64,000 bases of DNA from Candidatus Acididesulfobacter guangdongensis. GTDB taxonomy: Bacteria > SZUA-79 > Acidulodesulfobacterales > Acidulodesulfobacteraceae. The DNA is taken from assembly GCA_004195045.1 (NCBI GenBank), contig SGBC01000002.1, positions 1 to 64,000 on the forward strand. Reading direction: 5' to 3'. The position numbers and the translations under genes were made by a program. This document shows positions 29,693 to 39,684 of this stretch, piece by piece. Each line of letters begins with the position of its first letter. The stretch's first letter is position 1. The notes beneath the pieces are model-generated. The model made no database searches and had not been told where the DNA came from. It saw only the letters and a program-made list of their open reading frames with translations.

Positions 29693-29779
29693 ATAAAAAA
29701 AAATAACTGAATCGCGTATTTTTGAAATATCAGGATTGTTAACAGAGATTAAATTAAAAAATCGGGCGGAAATATTAAC

Positions 29780-30442
29780 ATGATACTTTTAGATGCAGGA
29801 ACTACATACGCAAAAATATTAAATACCGAAACTAATGAAAAGACCGTCAAAAAAGTTGCAGATCTTGAAAAAACATTTAAGGCGGACATAGGGACTGGGC
29901 ACAATATAAGCAGATTTGCAAAACAGTCCGTAAACGAAATTATCGCGCTCTCTTACGCCGGCAAAAGATTAATAAAAGAAAAATCATTTACATTGTTAGA
30001 TGTCGGCTCAAGGGACGCAAAATATGTTATTTTTGAAAACGGTAATTTTATTCATAGCGATTGGAATACCGAATGCGGGGCGTTTACAGGACAGGCTATC
30101 GAGATTCTCGGAAGTTATTTAAATTTAAACTATAATGATATAGAACCTCAGAAAGAGTTTATTACTGCCACGTGCGGACTTTTAGGGATGGGGCACGTTT
30201 TTGATATGGTCGCTTCCAGCGTTGAGCCCGGAATTGCGGCGGCAAGATTAATAAAAGGCGTATGTATGTCAATGTACAGATTTGCTAGAAAACCAGATAA
30301 AATTTATTTGACCGGCGGTTTGGTAAATAATGCGCTTTTTGTAAGGTCTATGCCTGCGGAAACAATTTGTTTAGATAGATTTACATTGCTTGAAGGTGTT
30401 CTTGAATACGCTGCAAGCAAGAAAGATGGTATAAATTTATAG
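29780..30442 (+). CDS. Compact BadF/HgdC-type activator ATPase
   Basis: This 220-residue protein is a reduced ASKHA ATPase. The phosphate-1 motif is LLDAGTTYAKIL (3-14), phosphate-2 is LLDVGSRDAKYVIF (72-85), and the adenosine motif is YLTGGLVNNALF (176-187). C99 in TECGAFTGQA and C132 in TATCGLLGMG sit where the two cluster ligands of HgdC lie (spacing 33 rather than 41), so a homodimer could share one [4Fe-4S] cluster. It is about 40 residues shorter than HgdC. It is downstream of, and probably co-transcribed with, the six-cysteine protein. Its partner is expected to need low-potential electrons. Confidence 0.8.
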   Translation: MILLDAGTTYAKILNTETNEKTVKKVADLEKTFKADIGTGHNISRFAKQSVNEIIALSYAGKRLIKEKSFTLLDVGSRDAKYVIFENGNFIHSDWNTECGAFTGQAIEILGSYLNLNYNDIEPQKEFITATCGLLGMGHVFDMVASSVEPGIAAARLIKGVCMSMYRFARKPDKIYLTGGLVNNALFVRSMPAETICLDRFTLLEGVLEYAASKKDGINL

Positions 30443-30616
30443 AATGGCAGCATAATCATCCGGCGGTGACTACCGGTGTTTATTGATTTAAACCGGTTAT
30501 TTAGTTTAATTCGGCTTACTAATTGATAAAAAGTATTAGAGATAGTAAATAGAATGGTAAACGGAAACGGCATATTTAATTTTTCAAAATATAAATAATA
30601 TAGCGGATATAACTGT

Positions 30617-30642
30617 AGAGGACAGATTTAGGTCTGTCCTCT
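30617..30642. terminator. Hairpin between convergent genes
   Basis: AGAGGACAGA and TCTGTCCTCT form a perfect 10-bp stem with a six-base loop, just beyond the end of the dsrE-like gene and after the activator. Neither side has a good T-run, so it may be a weak bidirectional terminator or an mRNA 3'-end stabiliser. Confidence 0.45.
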
Positions 30643-30658
30643 TAACGGTATATTAATT

Positions 30659-31036
30659 TTAGTAAGCCAATACTTTTACGTCGTCATCCATAGCCATTTC
30701 GACGACATAAGCTCCGCCGACGACCCCGCTGCATTCAGGTATGAGGTCATCTTTCGTAAAATCGTTTAATTCTAAAGCAGGTGTGCATACTTTAAAAACA
30801 ACCCCGGCTTCGTAGGCATCTTTAATGAAATCATATACAGATTTAGGACTGCCTTCTTTTACCCTTAAATTTTCTGCTACGCCTTTTTTCATAAGAAGTC
30901 CTGCATCCGCAGTAAGTATCATTTCAACTTCATAATCCATAGTAGCAGCAGCTGCAGCTTGAAAAAACGGTGCGCCTAACTGGTGCGGATTTTCAGGTGT
31001 TGTGTTTTGAAGCATAATAAATAATTTGTTTGCCAT
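30659..31036 (-). CDS. DsrE-family protein
   Basis: DsrE-like proteins are small Rossmann-like subunits that often carry sulfur on a conserved cysteine. This 125-residue protein starts KLFIMLQNTTPENPHQLGAPFFQA, has an EMILTADAGLLMKKG strand-helix, and VCTPALELNDF with C84 at the position of the DsrE sulfur-accepting cysteine; C102 is extra. No DsrF/H or TusA gene is adjacent, so it is not part of a standard DsrEFH set. It is transcribed convergently with the activator module. Role unknown, probably sulfur transfer or redox sensing. Confidence 0.85.
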   Translation of the reverse strand: MANKLFIMLQNTTPENPHQLGAPFFQAAAAATMDYEVEMILTADAGLLMKKGVAENLRVKEGSPKSVYDFIKDAYEAGVVFKVCTPALELNDFTKDDLIPECSGVVGGAYVVEMAMDDDVKVLAY

Positions 31037-31110
31037 GTTTTTCTCCTCATTAAAGTTAAGTTAAGTTAATTTAATTTGTCCCCGCTTAATTTTATTTTTA
31101 AATTAATAAA

Positions 31111-32172
31111 TTAATAATTAATTTTCATATTTTCTTTTACTTCCTTGAGAGTTTCAGATGCAATTTTTTTTGCCTTATTTGTGCCGGCGAATAAAATGTC
31201 CCAGACTTCGGAGGCTCTTTCTTTATAATATTGCCGTTTTTCATTCATAGGTATTAAAATATTTTTAATTGATTCGTGGAGATTATTTTTGCACTGTACG
31301 CAGCCTATTGAACCGGCAATACAGTCGTGTTCAATATTTTTTGTTAAACCGCTCTCAGAAAAAGTTTTATGATAAGAAAAGATAGTGCATATATCGGGAT
31401 GTCCAGGATCTGACGGATGTATACGCGACTTATCGGTGAGGGCTGTTCTTATTTTAGACTTTATCGTGTCAAAATCATCAGATAGAAAGATTGCGTTTCC
31501 GTAAGACTTGCTCATTTTCAAATTTCCGTCGAGACCTATTAGTTTTGGGAACTCGCTTAAAAGAGCTTCCGGTTCAATCAAAGCTCCGCCGTAAAGTTCG
31601 TTGAATCTTCTCACTATTTTTCTTGAAAATTCTATGTGAGGAAGCTGGTCTATCCCTACGGGGACTAAATCTGCTTTAAATATAGCTATGTCTGCGGTTT
31701 GGCTGACAGGATATCCTAAAAAACCGTAATTAAGCTCTTTATACCCTCTTTCTTTTGCCTCGGTTTTAATAGTCGGGTTGTGCTTTAATGCATTTATCGA
31801 AACAAACATCGAGAAGAAAATTGTCAGTTCTGCTATCTCATTAATCATAGACTGAATTATAATTGTAGATTTTTCAGGCGCAATTCCGACGGCAAGATAA
31901 TCCAATGCAACATTAAATATGTTTTGCCTGAGAAGTTCAGGATGGTCAAAATTTGTAGTCAAAGCCTGAACATCGGCAATTAATATAAACGTATCGTATA
32001 TATTTTGCAGAGCGACTCTATTTTTTAAAGAACCGCAAAAGTGTCCTAAATGAAGAGGTCCTGTAGGTCTGTCCCCCGTTAATATTCTAGCGTATGATTT
32101 TCCGGAAGTATTTTGTGTATTTTCGAATTTAAATTCCGATGCTACGGCAGAATTCCGTTTTGTATTATTCAT
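31111..32172 (-). CDS. trpS: Tryptophanyl-tRNA synthetase
   Basis: This class I synthetase charges tRNA-Trp. The 353-residue protein has TGDRPTGPLHLGHFCGSL, whose LGHF replaces the HIGH box, the DIAIFKADLVPVGIDQLPHIEFSRK active-site region (split here over two motifs), and LKMSKSYGN as the KMSKS loop. CxxC in GCVQCKNN near the C-terminus is seen in some bacterial TrpRS and can bind a metal. I place the start at ATG 32172; a TTG 39 bases upstream would add 13 residues. No regulatory leader (attenuator or T-box) is apparent. Confidence 0.93.
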   Translation of the reverse strand: MNNTKRNSAVASEFKFENTQNTSGKSYARILTGDRPTGPLHLGHFCGSLKNRVALQNIYDTFILIADVQALTTNFDHPELLRQNIFNVALDYLAVGIAPEKSTIIIQSMINEIAELTIFFSMFVSINALKHNPTIKTEAKERGYKELNYGFLGYPVSQTADIAIFKADLVPVGIDQLPHIEFSRKIVRRFNELYGGALIEPEALLSEFPKLIGLDGNLKMSKSYGNAIFLSDDFDTIKSKIRTALTDKSRIHPSDPGHPDICTIFSYHKTFSESGLTKNIEHDCIAGSIGCVQCKNNLHESIKNILIPMNEKRQYYKERASEVWDILFAGTNKAKKIASETLKEVKENMKINY

Positions 32173-32211
32173 TATTCGGATATTATAATATTCTTTTATA
32201 TCTAAAATCAA

Positions 32212-32659
32212 GTTTTTGTTTAATTGATTAAATAGGAACAGCTGCCATTTTCTTATGATTTTGTTTTTTTAGTGAATTTTTTATTAATAATAAATCTCAT
32301 TATTTTACCGTGATTATATTACCTGCAACCAAGTTATATTATATGCTATCCAACATTTATATATATAATTTTTATACAATTACGGCTGAAAAATCTTATT
32401 GCGGAAAAGGTGTCAGATTAATTTTTTTGCAAATATTTTCTTTGTTAATTGAATTACTCCATATGCAAAAAAATAAAATCTGACACCTTTTCCTTATATT
32501 TTGCTTAACCGAGCAAAGAAATGCATAAATATTTTCTATTGCAGAATTAAAGTTATAAAATGCTATTGTTATTATAATAATAAATATGATAAAATATGAG
32601 TTTAATTAATTAAAAAAATAAAAAAAATGCAACACATAAAAGTCAAGCGATAAAAAAAT
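32212..32659. other. Intergenic region carrying interspersed repeat copy 2
   Basis: This gap lies between the divergent trpS and nadA. About a third is the repeat at 32405-32556. The remainder is AT-rich; I see no promoter strong enough to call for either gene. Confidence 0.5.
32405..32556. repeat. Palindromic interspersed repeat, copy 2
   Basis: AAAAGGTGTCAGATT opens and AATCTGACACCTTTT closes an 87-bp palindromic head (32405-32491). Arms of about 23 bp reach in to TTTTTTTGCA/TGCAAAAAAA with 32 bp between, and a 65-bp tail follows. Arm and tail are nearly identical to copy 1. The structure suggests a non-autonomous element; the GGTGTCAGA arm resembles REP units linked to Y1 (RAYT) transposases, from memory. 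Confidence 0.85.
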
Positions 32660-33586
32660 ATGGAAACAGAAATGACAGGCAGCGTAATCAAAAGAAAGCA
32701 AAACTTGTTAAAAGAATTGCTTAAAAAGAAAAATGCTATTTTGCTGGCACATAATTATCAGAGAGATGAAATTCAAGAAATTGCCGATTTTCAGGGTGAT
32801 TCTCTTGAATTATCTATCAAAGCAAATCAAACTGATGCCGATATTATAGTTTTTTGCGGCGTGAGATTTATGGCGGAAAGCGCTGCAATAATGAATCCGG
32901 ACAAAAAAGTCATATTGCCTGCCGAAAATGCAGGATGCCCTATGGTAGATATGATTACTGTTAAAGATATATTGAATATGAGAGCCGAATATCCTGACGC
33001 CGCAGTGGTAGCCTATGTCAATACTTCAGCCGAGTGTAAAGCCGTAAGCGATATCTGCTGCACATCGGCAAACGCTGTTAAGGTCGTAAATTCATTGCCC
33101 AATAAAAAAGTTATAATGATCCCCGATAAAAATCTGGGAGACTATGTTCAGAGATTTACGCAAAAAGAAATAATAAACTGGCCGGGGTTTTGTCCGCCTC
33201 ACAACAGAACAACTCCCTCAGATATAAAAAAATTAAAAGAAAAATACCCCGGCGCATTATTTGTTGCGCACCCGGAATCTCCGCATGATACCATAGACGT
33301 CGCAGACAATGTTTCTTCGACTTCAGGTATGTATAGATATGTAAGGCAGACTGACGCAAAATATTTTATTATAGGAACGGAAAGAGGTATAATGTATAAA
33401 ATGAAAACCGAAAATCCAGACAAGGTTTTTATTTCAGCGCATAAAGGTCTCGTTTGTCCTAATATGAAAAAAACACATTTAGATAATATAATAGACTCCC
33501 TTTCTAATATGAAAAATATAATCGAAATTCCTGAGGATGTCAGGCTAAAAGCCAGAAAATCAATTGAAAATATGCTTGCGCTATAA
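32660..33586 (+). CDS. nadA: Quinolinate synthase
   Basis: NadA condenses iminoaspartate with dihydroxyacetone phosphate to quinolinate in NAD synthesis, using an oxygen-sensitive [4Fe-4S] cluster. The 308-residue protein has AHNYQRDEIQEIAD near the N-terminus, the three cluster cysteines C93 (AGCPM), C178 (GFCPPH) and C266 (GLVCPNMKKT), and NTSAECKAVSDICC around 121-134. nadB and nadC are not in the window. glyQ begins 29 bp downstream, so the two may share a transcript. Confidence 0.93.
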   Translation: METEMTGSVIKRKQNLLKELLKKKNAILLAHNYQRDEIQEIADFQGDSLELSIKANQTDADIIVFCGVRFMAESAAIMNPDKKVILPAENAGCPMVDMITVKDILNMRAEYPDAAVVAYVNTSAECKAVSDICCTSANAVKVVNSLPNKKVIMIPDKNLGDYVQRFTQKEIINWPGFCPPHNRTTPSDIKKLKEKYPGALFVAHPESPHDTIDVADNVSSTSGMYRYVRQTDAKYFIIGTERGIMYKMKTENPDKVFISAHKGLVCPNMKKTHLDNIIDSLSNMKNIIEIPEDVRLKARKSIENMLAL

Positions 33587-33615
33587 TGAATATAAAAATA
33601 AAAAGGTAAGGAAAA

Positions 33616-34494
33616 ATTAATAATAATAAAAAAAATCATATAAATTTCCAAGATTTAATTTTTAAACTCCAAAGATACTGGTCTGATTTTGGCTGCGTTA
33701 TTATGCAGCCGTATGATATGGAAGTCGGAGCGGGCACATTTTCTCCCTATACATTTCTGAAATGTCTAGAAGAAAAACGTTGGAAGGCGGCTTACGTTCA
33801 GCCTTCAAGGAGACCCACGGACGGCAGATACGGAGAAAATCCTAACAGATTGGCAAGGTATTATCAATTTCAGGTTATTTTGCAGCCGTATATTAAAGAC
33901 ATTCAGGAAATATATTTAAAAAGTCTTAAAACATTAAATATCAACTCTAACGAGCACGATATAAGATTCATAGAGGACGATTGGGAATCACCTACGCTTG
34001 GCGCATGGGGACTGGGTTGGGAAGTCTGGATTGACGGCATGGAAATATCTCAATTTACCTTTTTCCAGCAAATCGGCGGCATAGAACTTGAAAATATAGC
34101 TATTGAAATTACGTACGGATTAGAAAGGATAGCAATGTATCTGCAGGAAAAAGAAAGCGTATTCGATTTATCATGGAATGATTATTTAACATATGGAGAT
34201 ATTCATAAAGACGATGAATATGAAACATCAAAATATAATTTTGAATTAGCGTCCGCCGATGCATTATTTGCACTTTTTAATATTTACGAAAATGAAGCAA
34301 AAGTAATTTTATTCGATAAAAAATTGGTTAAACCGGCGTATGAATATTGTCTCAAATGTTCGCATGTTTTTAATCTGCTTGACGCAAGAGGGTTTATTAG
34401 CGTTTCAGAAAGAATGAATTATATATTAAAAGTAAGGACGCTTGCAGAGCAATGTGCCTTAAAATATAAAAATCAGCTATCGCATAATATATAA
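33616..34494 (+). CDS. glyQ: Glycyl-tRNA synthetase alpha subunit, apparently starting at ATT
   Basis: The alpha subunit of the tetrameric enzyme holds the aminoacylation site. The body is canonical: [64 protein letters not shown]. The first ATG (33703) would delete the conserved [19 protein letters not shown] segment, which is in frame upstream. Between the in-frame TAA at 33607 and that ATG there is no ATG, GTG or TTG; an ATT at 33616 follows AAGGTAAGGA. Using it gives 292 residues, the normal length. ATA at 33640 is the only other plausible choice. A sequence error is possible. glyS follows 192 bp later. Confidence 0.85.
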   Translation: MNNNKKNHINFQDLIFKLQRYWSDFGCVIMQPYDMEVGAGTFSPYTFLKCLEEKRWKAAYVQPSRRPTDGRYGENPNRLARYYQFQVILQPYIKDIQEIYLKSLKTLNINSNEHDIRFIEDDWESPTLGAWGLGWEVWIDGMEISQFTFFQQIGGIELENIAIEITYGLERIAMYLQEKESVFDLSWNDYLTYGDIHKDDEYETSKYNFELASADALFALFNIYENEAKVILFDKKLVKPAYEYCLKCSHVFNLLDARGFISVSERMNYILKVRTLAEQCALKYKNQLSHNI

Positions 34495-34686
34495 TATACA
34501 TAGACAGTCATCATCGGTTTAGACAGCGGGAGATCCACGTGTCAGGCACAATATTTTTATACAGATTTAATTTTGTACAAATTTGTATTAGTAAATTTGT
34601 ATGAATAAACGTATAACTAAAGATAAATGTGTAGAAATATAAAATAATTGTATAACGTATAAAATATATAAGATAAAATATTATTT

Positions 34687-36870
34687 ATGAGCGAATTTTT
34701 ATTAGAAATAGGTTCAGGCGAGCTTCCATATCAGGAGGTTTCAGCATTTCCTCCCAGACTTTCAGAGTCGTTTAAAACTTTTTTTGCAAAGGAATTAGAT
34801 TTTAAAGATGATGAAAATAAAAATGTTGAATGTTATTCAACATCCAGAAGGGTAGCCCTGTTAATTAAAAATATACCTTTGAAAACGGAAGATAAAGAAG
34901 CAGAAATAATCGGACCTCCTCTAAAAGTCTGTTATATGCCGGATGGCAGTCCGGCAGCCCCGCTGATGCAATTTATAAAAAAAAATAATATAAAAAATGA
35001 TAAAAAAATTTATGCCGTGAGCCAGAAAAAAGGTGAATATGCAGCTTATAAAACAATTATTAAAGGAAGAAATACAGAGAAAATATTATCGGACAATATC
35101 CCTTCTATTATTAATAAGTTACCGTTCAAAAAATCTATGCGCTGGTCGAATGCCGACGTAAGATATCCGAGACCGATTTTATGGATTCTCGCTTTATTTG
35201 ACGGCAAAGTTGTACGATTTAATTATGGAGACTGCAAAGCAGGCAATTATTCATATATTTCAAGAAAAGATTCGTTTTTAAAATCATTTGTAAAAATTGA
35301 AAATATAAACGATTATATTGAGAAACTTAAAAAAGCAGGCATAATACTAAATAATCTCGAAAGAAAAAATTTTATAGAAAAAGAGTTAATAGATAATGCA
35401 AAAAAAATTGAATGCGTATTTGAAGACGACAGCAATCTTATTGATGAGATTACCGGAATTACTGAAAATCCGCATGCAGTGCGGGGGCAATTCGACAAAA
35501 AATTTTTACATATACCTCATGAGCTTTTATCTTTGGCTATGAAAAAACATCAAAGATTTTTTCCGTTATTTGCAAAAGAAAATTCTAAACTTATGCCTTA
35601 TTTTATAGGCGTTGCAAATATAACTTCAAATTTGCAGCATGACGAGCCGAGGGATAATAACATCTCGCGGGGTTATTCAAGAGTTTTGGCGGCAAGATTA
35701 AACGATGCGGATTTTTTTTATAAAGAAGACGTAAAAAAAAATATAGAGTATTTTATAGATAAAACAAAGGATGTTGTTTTCTATAAAGGTCTCGGCACAT
35801 ACTATGAAAAAACGGAAAGACTGAAACAACTTGCTCCGTACATTTTTGAGAATATATTCGGAAACAAGAAGGCAGTTTCTTCGGCAGTTTCTTCAATAGA
35901 CACGACAGAAACATTAACCGCAAATATTAAAAATAAAAAAATAATTGAAAGATGCGCATCTTTATTAAAATTTGATTTGACTACGCATGTTGTATATGAA
36001 TTTCCGGAACTGCAGGGGGTTATAGGCAGAATTTATGCAAATAAATTTGGAGAAAGCGAAATTGTCGCAAGAGCCATAGAAGAACATTATTATCCAACGA
36101 TGAAACATGGGAAAAAATTAATGCCGGCAGATAAATTCGGTGATATTTCGGCAATTTCCGACAAATTTGACACCGTTTTGTCATTTGCAATGCTTAATAA
36201 ACTTCCTACCGGCGAATCTGACCCTTTTGCTATAAGAAGAGCAATGATAGGCATGATTGAAATTTTGCTTGAAAAGCAATATAGCATATCATTAAATAAA
36301 ATATTTGATTTTTATTTTAATAATTTTTATAAAGGTAAAAGTTTAGATTTAATAAATTTAAAAGATATTTTTATTTTATTTGCCAAAACAAGATTTAAAA
36401 ATATAATGCTATCTTTAAATTATAATTTTGATGAAATATCGTCTGTAGCAGACGATATTTTTTTTGATGATATTTACACATCTTATTTAAAAATAGATTT
36501 TGTGTCTAAAAATAAATTACATGAATATATGTATGATTTAACATTTGTTTTCAAGAGATTGAATAATATTACTTTTAATTCAGGCAGCACAGTTTTTTTT
36601 GATAGCGAAAAATTAATTTTAAAAGAGGAAGTATCTCTTATTAAATCATATGAATTTATTAAAAATGAATCTCATAGATATATTAAATTAAATAATTATT
36701 ATAAATTAATGAATTTATATCATGAAATAGTACGTCCTGTTAATAAATTTTTTGATAATGTGATGGTTAATGTTGATGAGTTAGATTTAAGAAATTCAAG
36801 AATAGGTCTTTTGAATAGCATACTGCTCGAATTAAAAAATTTATGCGATTTTTCTAAATTGTCATATTAG
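34687..36870 (+). CDS. glyS: Glycyl-tRNA synthetase beta subunit
   Basis: GlyS binds tRNA-Gly and supports catalysis by GlyQ. The 727-residue protein begins FLLEIGSGELPYQEV, the family start (usually LLVELGTEELPP), and contains ALTENPHAVRG-like TGITENPHAVRG, KKHQRFFPLF, SRGYSRVLAARLNDADFFYKED, and the HD-like ELQGVIGRIYA region followed by PADKFGDISAISDKFDT. It is slightly longer than usual because of Lys/Asn/Ile-rich insertions. Spacing from glyQ is unusually long at 192 bp, without a clear promoter. Confidence 0.93.
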   Translation: MSEFLLEIGSGELPYQEVSAFPPRLSESFKTFFAKELDFKDDENKNVECYSTSRRVALLIKNIPLKTEDKEAEIIGPPLKVCYMPDGSPAAPLMQFIKKNNIKNDKKIYAVSQKKGEYAAYKTIIKGRNTEKILSDNIPSIINKLPFKKSMRWSNADVRYPRPILWILALFDGKVVRFNYGDCKAGNYSYISRKDSFLKSFVKIENINDYIEKLKKAGIILNNLERKNFIEKELIDNAKKIECVFEDDSNLIDEITGITENPHAVRGQFDKKFLHIPHELLSLAMKKHQRFFPLFAKENSKLMPYFIGVANITSNLQHDEPRDNNISRGYSRVLAARLNDADFFYKEDVKKNIEYFIDKTKDVVFYKGLGTYYEKTERLKQLAPYIFENIFGNKKAVSSAVSSIDTTETLTANIKNKKIIERCASLLKFDLTTHVVYEFPELQGVIGRIYANKFGESEIVARAIEEHYYPTMKHGKKLMPADKFGDISAISDKFDTVLSFAMLNKLPTGESDPFAIRRAMIGMIEILLEKQYSISLNKIFDFYFNNFYKGKSLDLINLKDIFILFAKTRFKNIMLSLNYNFDEISSVADDIFFDDIYTSYLKIDFVSKNKLHEYMYDLTFVFKRLNNITFNSGSTVFFDSEKLILKEEVSLIKSYEFIKNESHRYIKLNNYYKLMNLYHEIVRPVNKFFDNVMVNVDELDLRNSRIGLLNSILLELKNLCDFSKLSY

Positions 36871-36881
36871 CTTAGCTGCAT

Positions 36882-36911
36882 TATACCGTTAGTATAAATT
36901 AAAACGGTATA
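36882..36911 (+). terminator. Hairpin after glyS
   Basis: TATACCGTT pairs with AACGGTATA over a 12-base loop, directly after glyS. No T-run follows, so termination is uncertain; it could also be an operator upstream of ppdK. Confidence 0.35.
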
Positions 36912-37026
36912 TCAATATTAATTGGTGATATGTCTGCTAAAGCACGGAATTTAGATTAATATAATTTTAGCTATATAATTCATTATAATTAATATTTAAA
37001 TAAATAAACCTGGGAGGAAAATTTCA

Positions 37027-39684
37027 ATGGCGCAATATGTATATTTCTTCGGCAATAAATATGCTGATGGCGATGGTTCTATGAAAAATTTATTGGGAGG
37101 TAAAGGCGCTGGATTAGCTGAAATGACAAAACTTGGCATAAGAGTTCCAGCCGGTTTTACCATTACTACGGAGGTATGTACTTATTTTTATGAACACGGC
37201 AGAAAATACCCTGAAGACCTAGAGAATAAATTGCAGGTCAATTTAGAGACTGTTGAAAAGACTATGGGGACAAAATTCGGCGACGCTGAGAACCCTTTGC
37301 TGGTATCCGTTAGAAGCGGAGCCAGAATTTCTATGCCCGGAATGATGGATACCGTCCTTAATCTTGGTTTAAACGATGAAACAATAAAAGGCTTAATTAA
37401 AAAATCAGGCAATGAAAGATTTGCCTACGATACATACAGAAGATTTATTCAGATGTTTTCAAACGTTGTTCTCGGTTTAGATTCTAAAATTATGGAATCA
37501 ATATTAGAGAAGAAAAAGAAAGAAAAAAATGTTCACAACGATAACGAACTTAGTGCACCGGATTTAAAAGAGCTTGTATATAAATTTAAAGATGTCGTAA
37601 AAGAACAGAAGGGGATAGACTTTCCGGATGACCCGTACAAACAACTATGGATGGGCATCTCTGCGGTATTTGAATCATGGAATGTTCCAAGAGCTATTAC
37701 ATATAGAAAATTAAATCATATACCGGAAGATTGGGGAACTGCCGTAAATGTTGTTTCTATGGTGTACGGAAATATGGGTAATAATTCAGGCACAGGCGTC
37801 GCTTTTACGAGAAACCCTTCAACAGGCGAAAACGGGTTTTACGGCGAGTATCTAATTAACGCGCAAGGTGAAGATGTTGTAGCAGGCATAAGAACGCCGC
37901 AGCCTATAAATAATATGTCAAAGAAGAATAAAAACGACGTATCATTGGAAGAGGCATTGCCTTCGGTATACAAAGAGCTTATAGAGTACGCAAAAATTCT
38001 TGAAAATCATTATAAAGATATGCTTGATCTGGAGTTTACTATTCAGGAAGGAATTCTGTATATGCTTCAGGTGCGTTCAGGTAAAAGAACCGCAAAAGCA
38101 TCGGTGAGAATCGCTCTTGATATGTATAACGAAGGTTTAATCGATAAAAAAACGGCTGTTTTAAGAGTAGACCCTAATTCAATTGTTCAGCTGCTCTATC
38201 CTTCAGTAGATCCAAAATCAAAAAAAGATGTTATCGCAAAAGGTTTGCCCGCTTCTCCGGGAGCTGCAAGCGGAGAAGTTGTATTTTCTGCAGAAGAAGC
38301 GGAGGCAGAATCAAAAAAAGGTAAAAAAGTTATTCTTGTAAGAATGGAAACATCACCTGAAGATATACACGGAATGAGCGTTTCAGAAGGAATACTAACC
38401 GCAAGGGGCGGTATGACTTCACACGCTGCCGTTGTTGCAAGAGGCATGGGTAAATGCGCCATAACCGGGTGTTCCGCTCTTGAAATTAATGAAAAGAAAG
38501 GCGAAATAATTATAGGCGAAAGAGTTGTAAAAAAAGGAGATACTATCACGTTAAACGGTTCTACCGGAGAAGTTTATTACGGAAACGTAGATATGATAAG
38601 AAGCGAATTAAATGACGATTTTCTTACGATAATGGGTTTTGCGAACGGGCTTAAAAAATTAAAAATACGGGCTAACGCCGATACTCCAGAAGATGCGAAA
38701 GTTGCCAGAAATTACAGTGCCGAAGGCATAGGGCTCTGCAGAACAGAGCATATGTTTTTTAAAGGCGATAGAATTAAAGCAGTCAGAGAAATGATTTTAG
38801 CCGATTCAAAAGAAGAAAGAGAAAAAGCCCTTAGAAAACTGCTGCCTATGCAAAAAGGCGATTTTTTAGATATATACAACGAAATGAAAGGATATTCCGT
38901 TACAATAAGACTTTTAGATCCTCCTCTGCATGAGTTTCTGCCTAAAACAGAAGAAGAAATAAAAGAACTTGCCGGAATAATGAATGTTTCATTTGATAAA
39001 TTAAATACAAAAGCAAATTCTCTGCATGAAATCAATCCTATGTTGGGACACAGGGGATGCAGGCTCGGAATAAGCTATCCGGAAATATATGAAATGCAGG
39101 TAGAAGCAATTATGGAGGCTGCATGCGATTTTTATTCGCAGGGTAATGAAATAATTCCTGAAATTATGATACCTGTTGTAGGTATTTATGAAGAAATAAG
39201 AATATTGAAAGCTATGGTGGATAAAAAAGCAAATGAGGTTATGGCATCCAGAGGGGTTAAACTGAATTATCTTGTAGGTACAATGATAGAACTTCCAAGG
39301 GCATGCGTTATAGCCGGCGATATTGCCAAAGAAGCTGAATTCTTTTCATTTGGAACAAACGACCTTACACAGACTACATTTGGTTTTTCCAGGGATGACA
39401 TAGGTTCTTTTTTGCCTGATTATTTAGAAAGAAATGTTTTAAAAACAGACCCGTTTATCGAACTTGACAGGGAAGGGGTAGGCAGTTTAATGAAAATTGC
39501 GGTTGAAGGCGGAAAAAAGACAAGGAAAGACATTAAACTCGGAATATGCGGCGAACATGGCGGAGATCCAAGTTCTATTGAGTTTTGTCATATTTTAGGT
39601 TTAAATTACGCAAGCTGTTCTCCGTTTAGAGTGCCGGTTGCAATAATTGCCGCTGCCCATGCTGCAATAAAAAATGATAAATAA
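37027..39684 (+). CDS. ppdK: Pyruvate, phosphate dikinase
   Basis: PPDK interconverts pyruvate, ATP and phosphate with phosphoenolpyruvate, AMP and pyrophosphate. The 885-residue enzyme has the ATP-grasp N-terminus (LLGGKGAGLAEMTKLG), the phosphohistidine loop GGMTSHAAVVARGMGK, and the PEP-binding TIM barrel with LCRTEHMFF, GHRGCRLGIS, GTMIELPRA, SFGTNDLTQTTFGFSRDD and the catalytic cysteine in LGICGEHGGDPSS. It probably supports gluconeogenesis or pyrophosphate-linked glycolysis together with the enolase. GGGAGGA precedes the ATG. Its end overlaps mfd by 11 bases. Confidence 0.97.
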   Translation: MAQYVYFFGNKYADGDGSMKNLLGGKGAGLAEMTKLGIRVPAGFTITTEVCTYFYEHGRKYPEDLENKLQVNLETVEKTMGTKFGDAENPLLVSVRSGARISMPGMMDTVLNLGLNDETIKGLIKKSGNERFAYDTYRRFIQMFSNVVLGLDSKIMESILEKKKKEKNVHNDNELSAPDLKELVYKFKDVVKEQKGIDFPDDPYKQLWMGISAVFESWNVPRAITYRKLNHIPEDWGTAVNVVSMVYGNMGNNSGTGVAFTRNPSTGENGFYGEYLINAQGEDVVAGIRTPQPINNMSKKNKNDVSLEEALPSVYKELIEYAKILENHYKDMLDLEFTIQEGILYMLQVRSGKRTAKASVRIALDMYNEGLIDKKTAVLRVDPNSIVQLLYPSVDPKSKKDVIAKGLPASPGAASGEVVFSAEEAEAESKKGKKVILVRMETSPEDIHGMSVSEGILTARGGMTSHAAVVARGMGKCAITGCSALEINEKKGEIIIGERVVKKGDTITLNGSTGEVYYGNVDMIRSELNDDFLTIMGFANGLKKLKIRANADTPEDAKVARNYSAEGIGLCRTEHMFFKGDRIKAVREMILADSKEEREKALRKLLPMQKGDFLDIYNEMKGYSVTIRLLDPPLHEFLPKTEEEIKELAGIMNVSFDKLNTKANSLHEINPMLGHRGCRLGISYPEIYEMQVEAIMEAACDFYSQGNEIIPEIMIPVVGIYEEIRILKAMVDKKANEVMASRGVKLNYLVGTMIELPRACVIAGDIAKEAEFFSFGTNDLTQTTFGFSRDDIGSFLPDYLERNVLKTDPFIELDREGVGSLMKIAVEGGKKTRKDIKLGICGEHGGDPSSIEFCHILGLNYASCSPFRVPVAIIAAAHAAIKNDK

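Noticed and set aside
33703-33705. ATG as start of glyQ
   Set aside because: It removes about 29 residues, including the universally conserved FQ...W...GC segment, which is encoded in frame upstream.
34495-34686. Possible structured RNA between glyQ and glyS
   Set aside because: A short GC-richer patch (about 34520-34550) has no consistent long stem and no T-box or other known leader motif.
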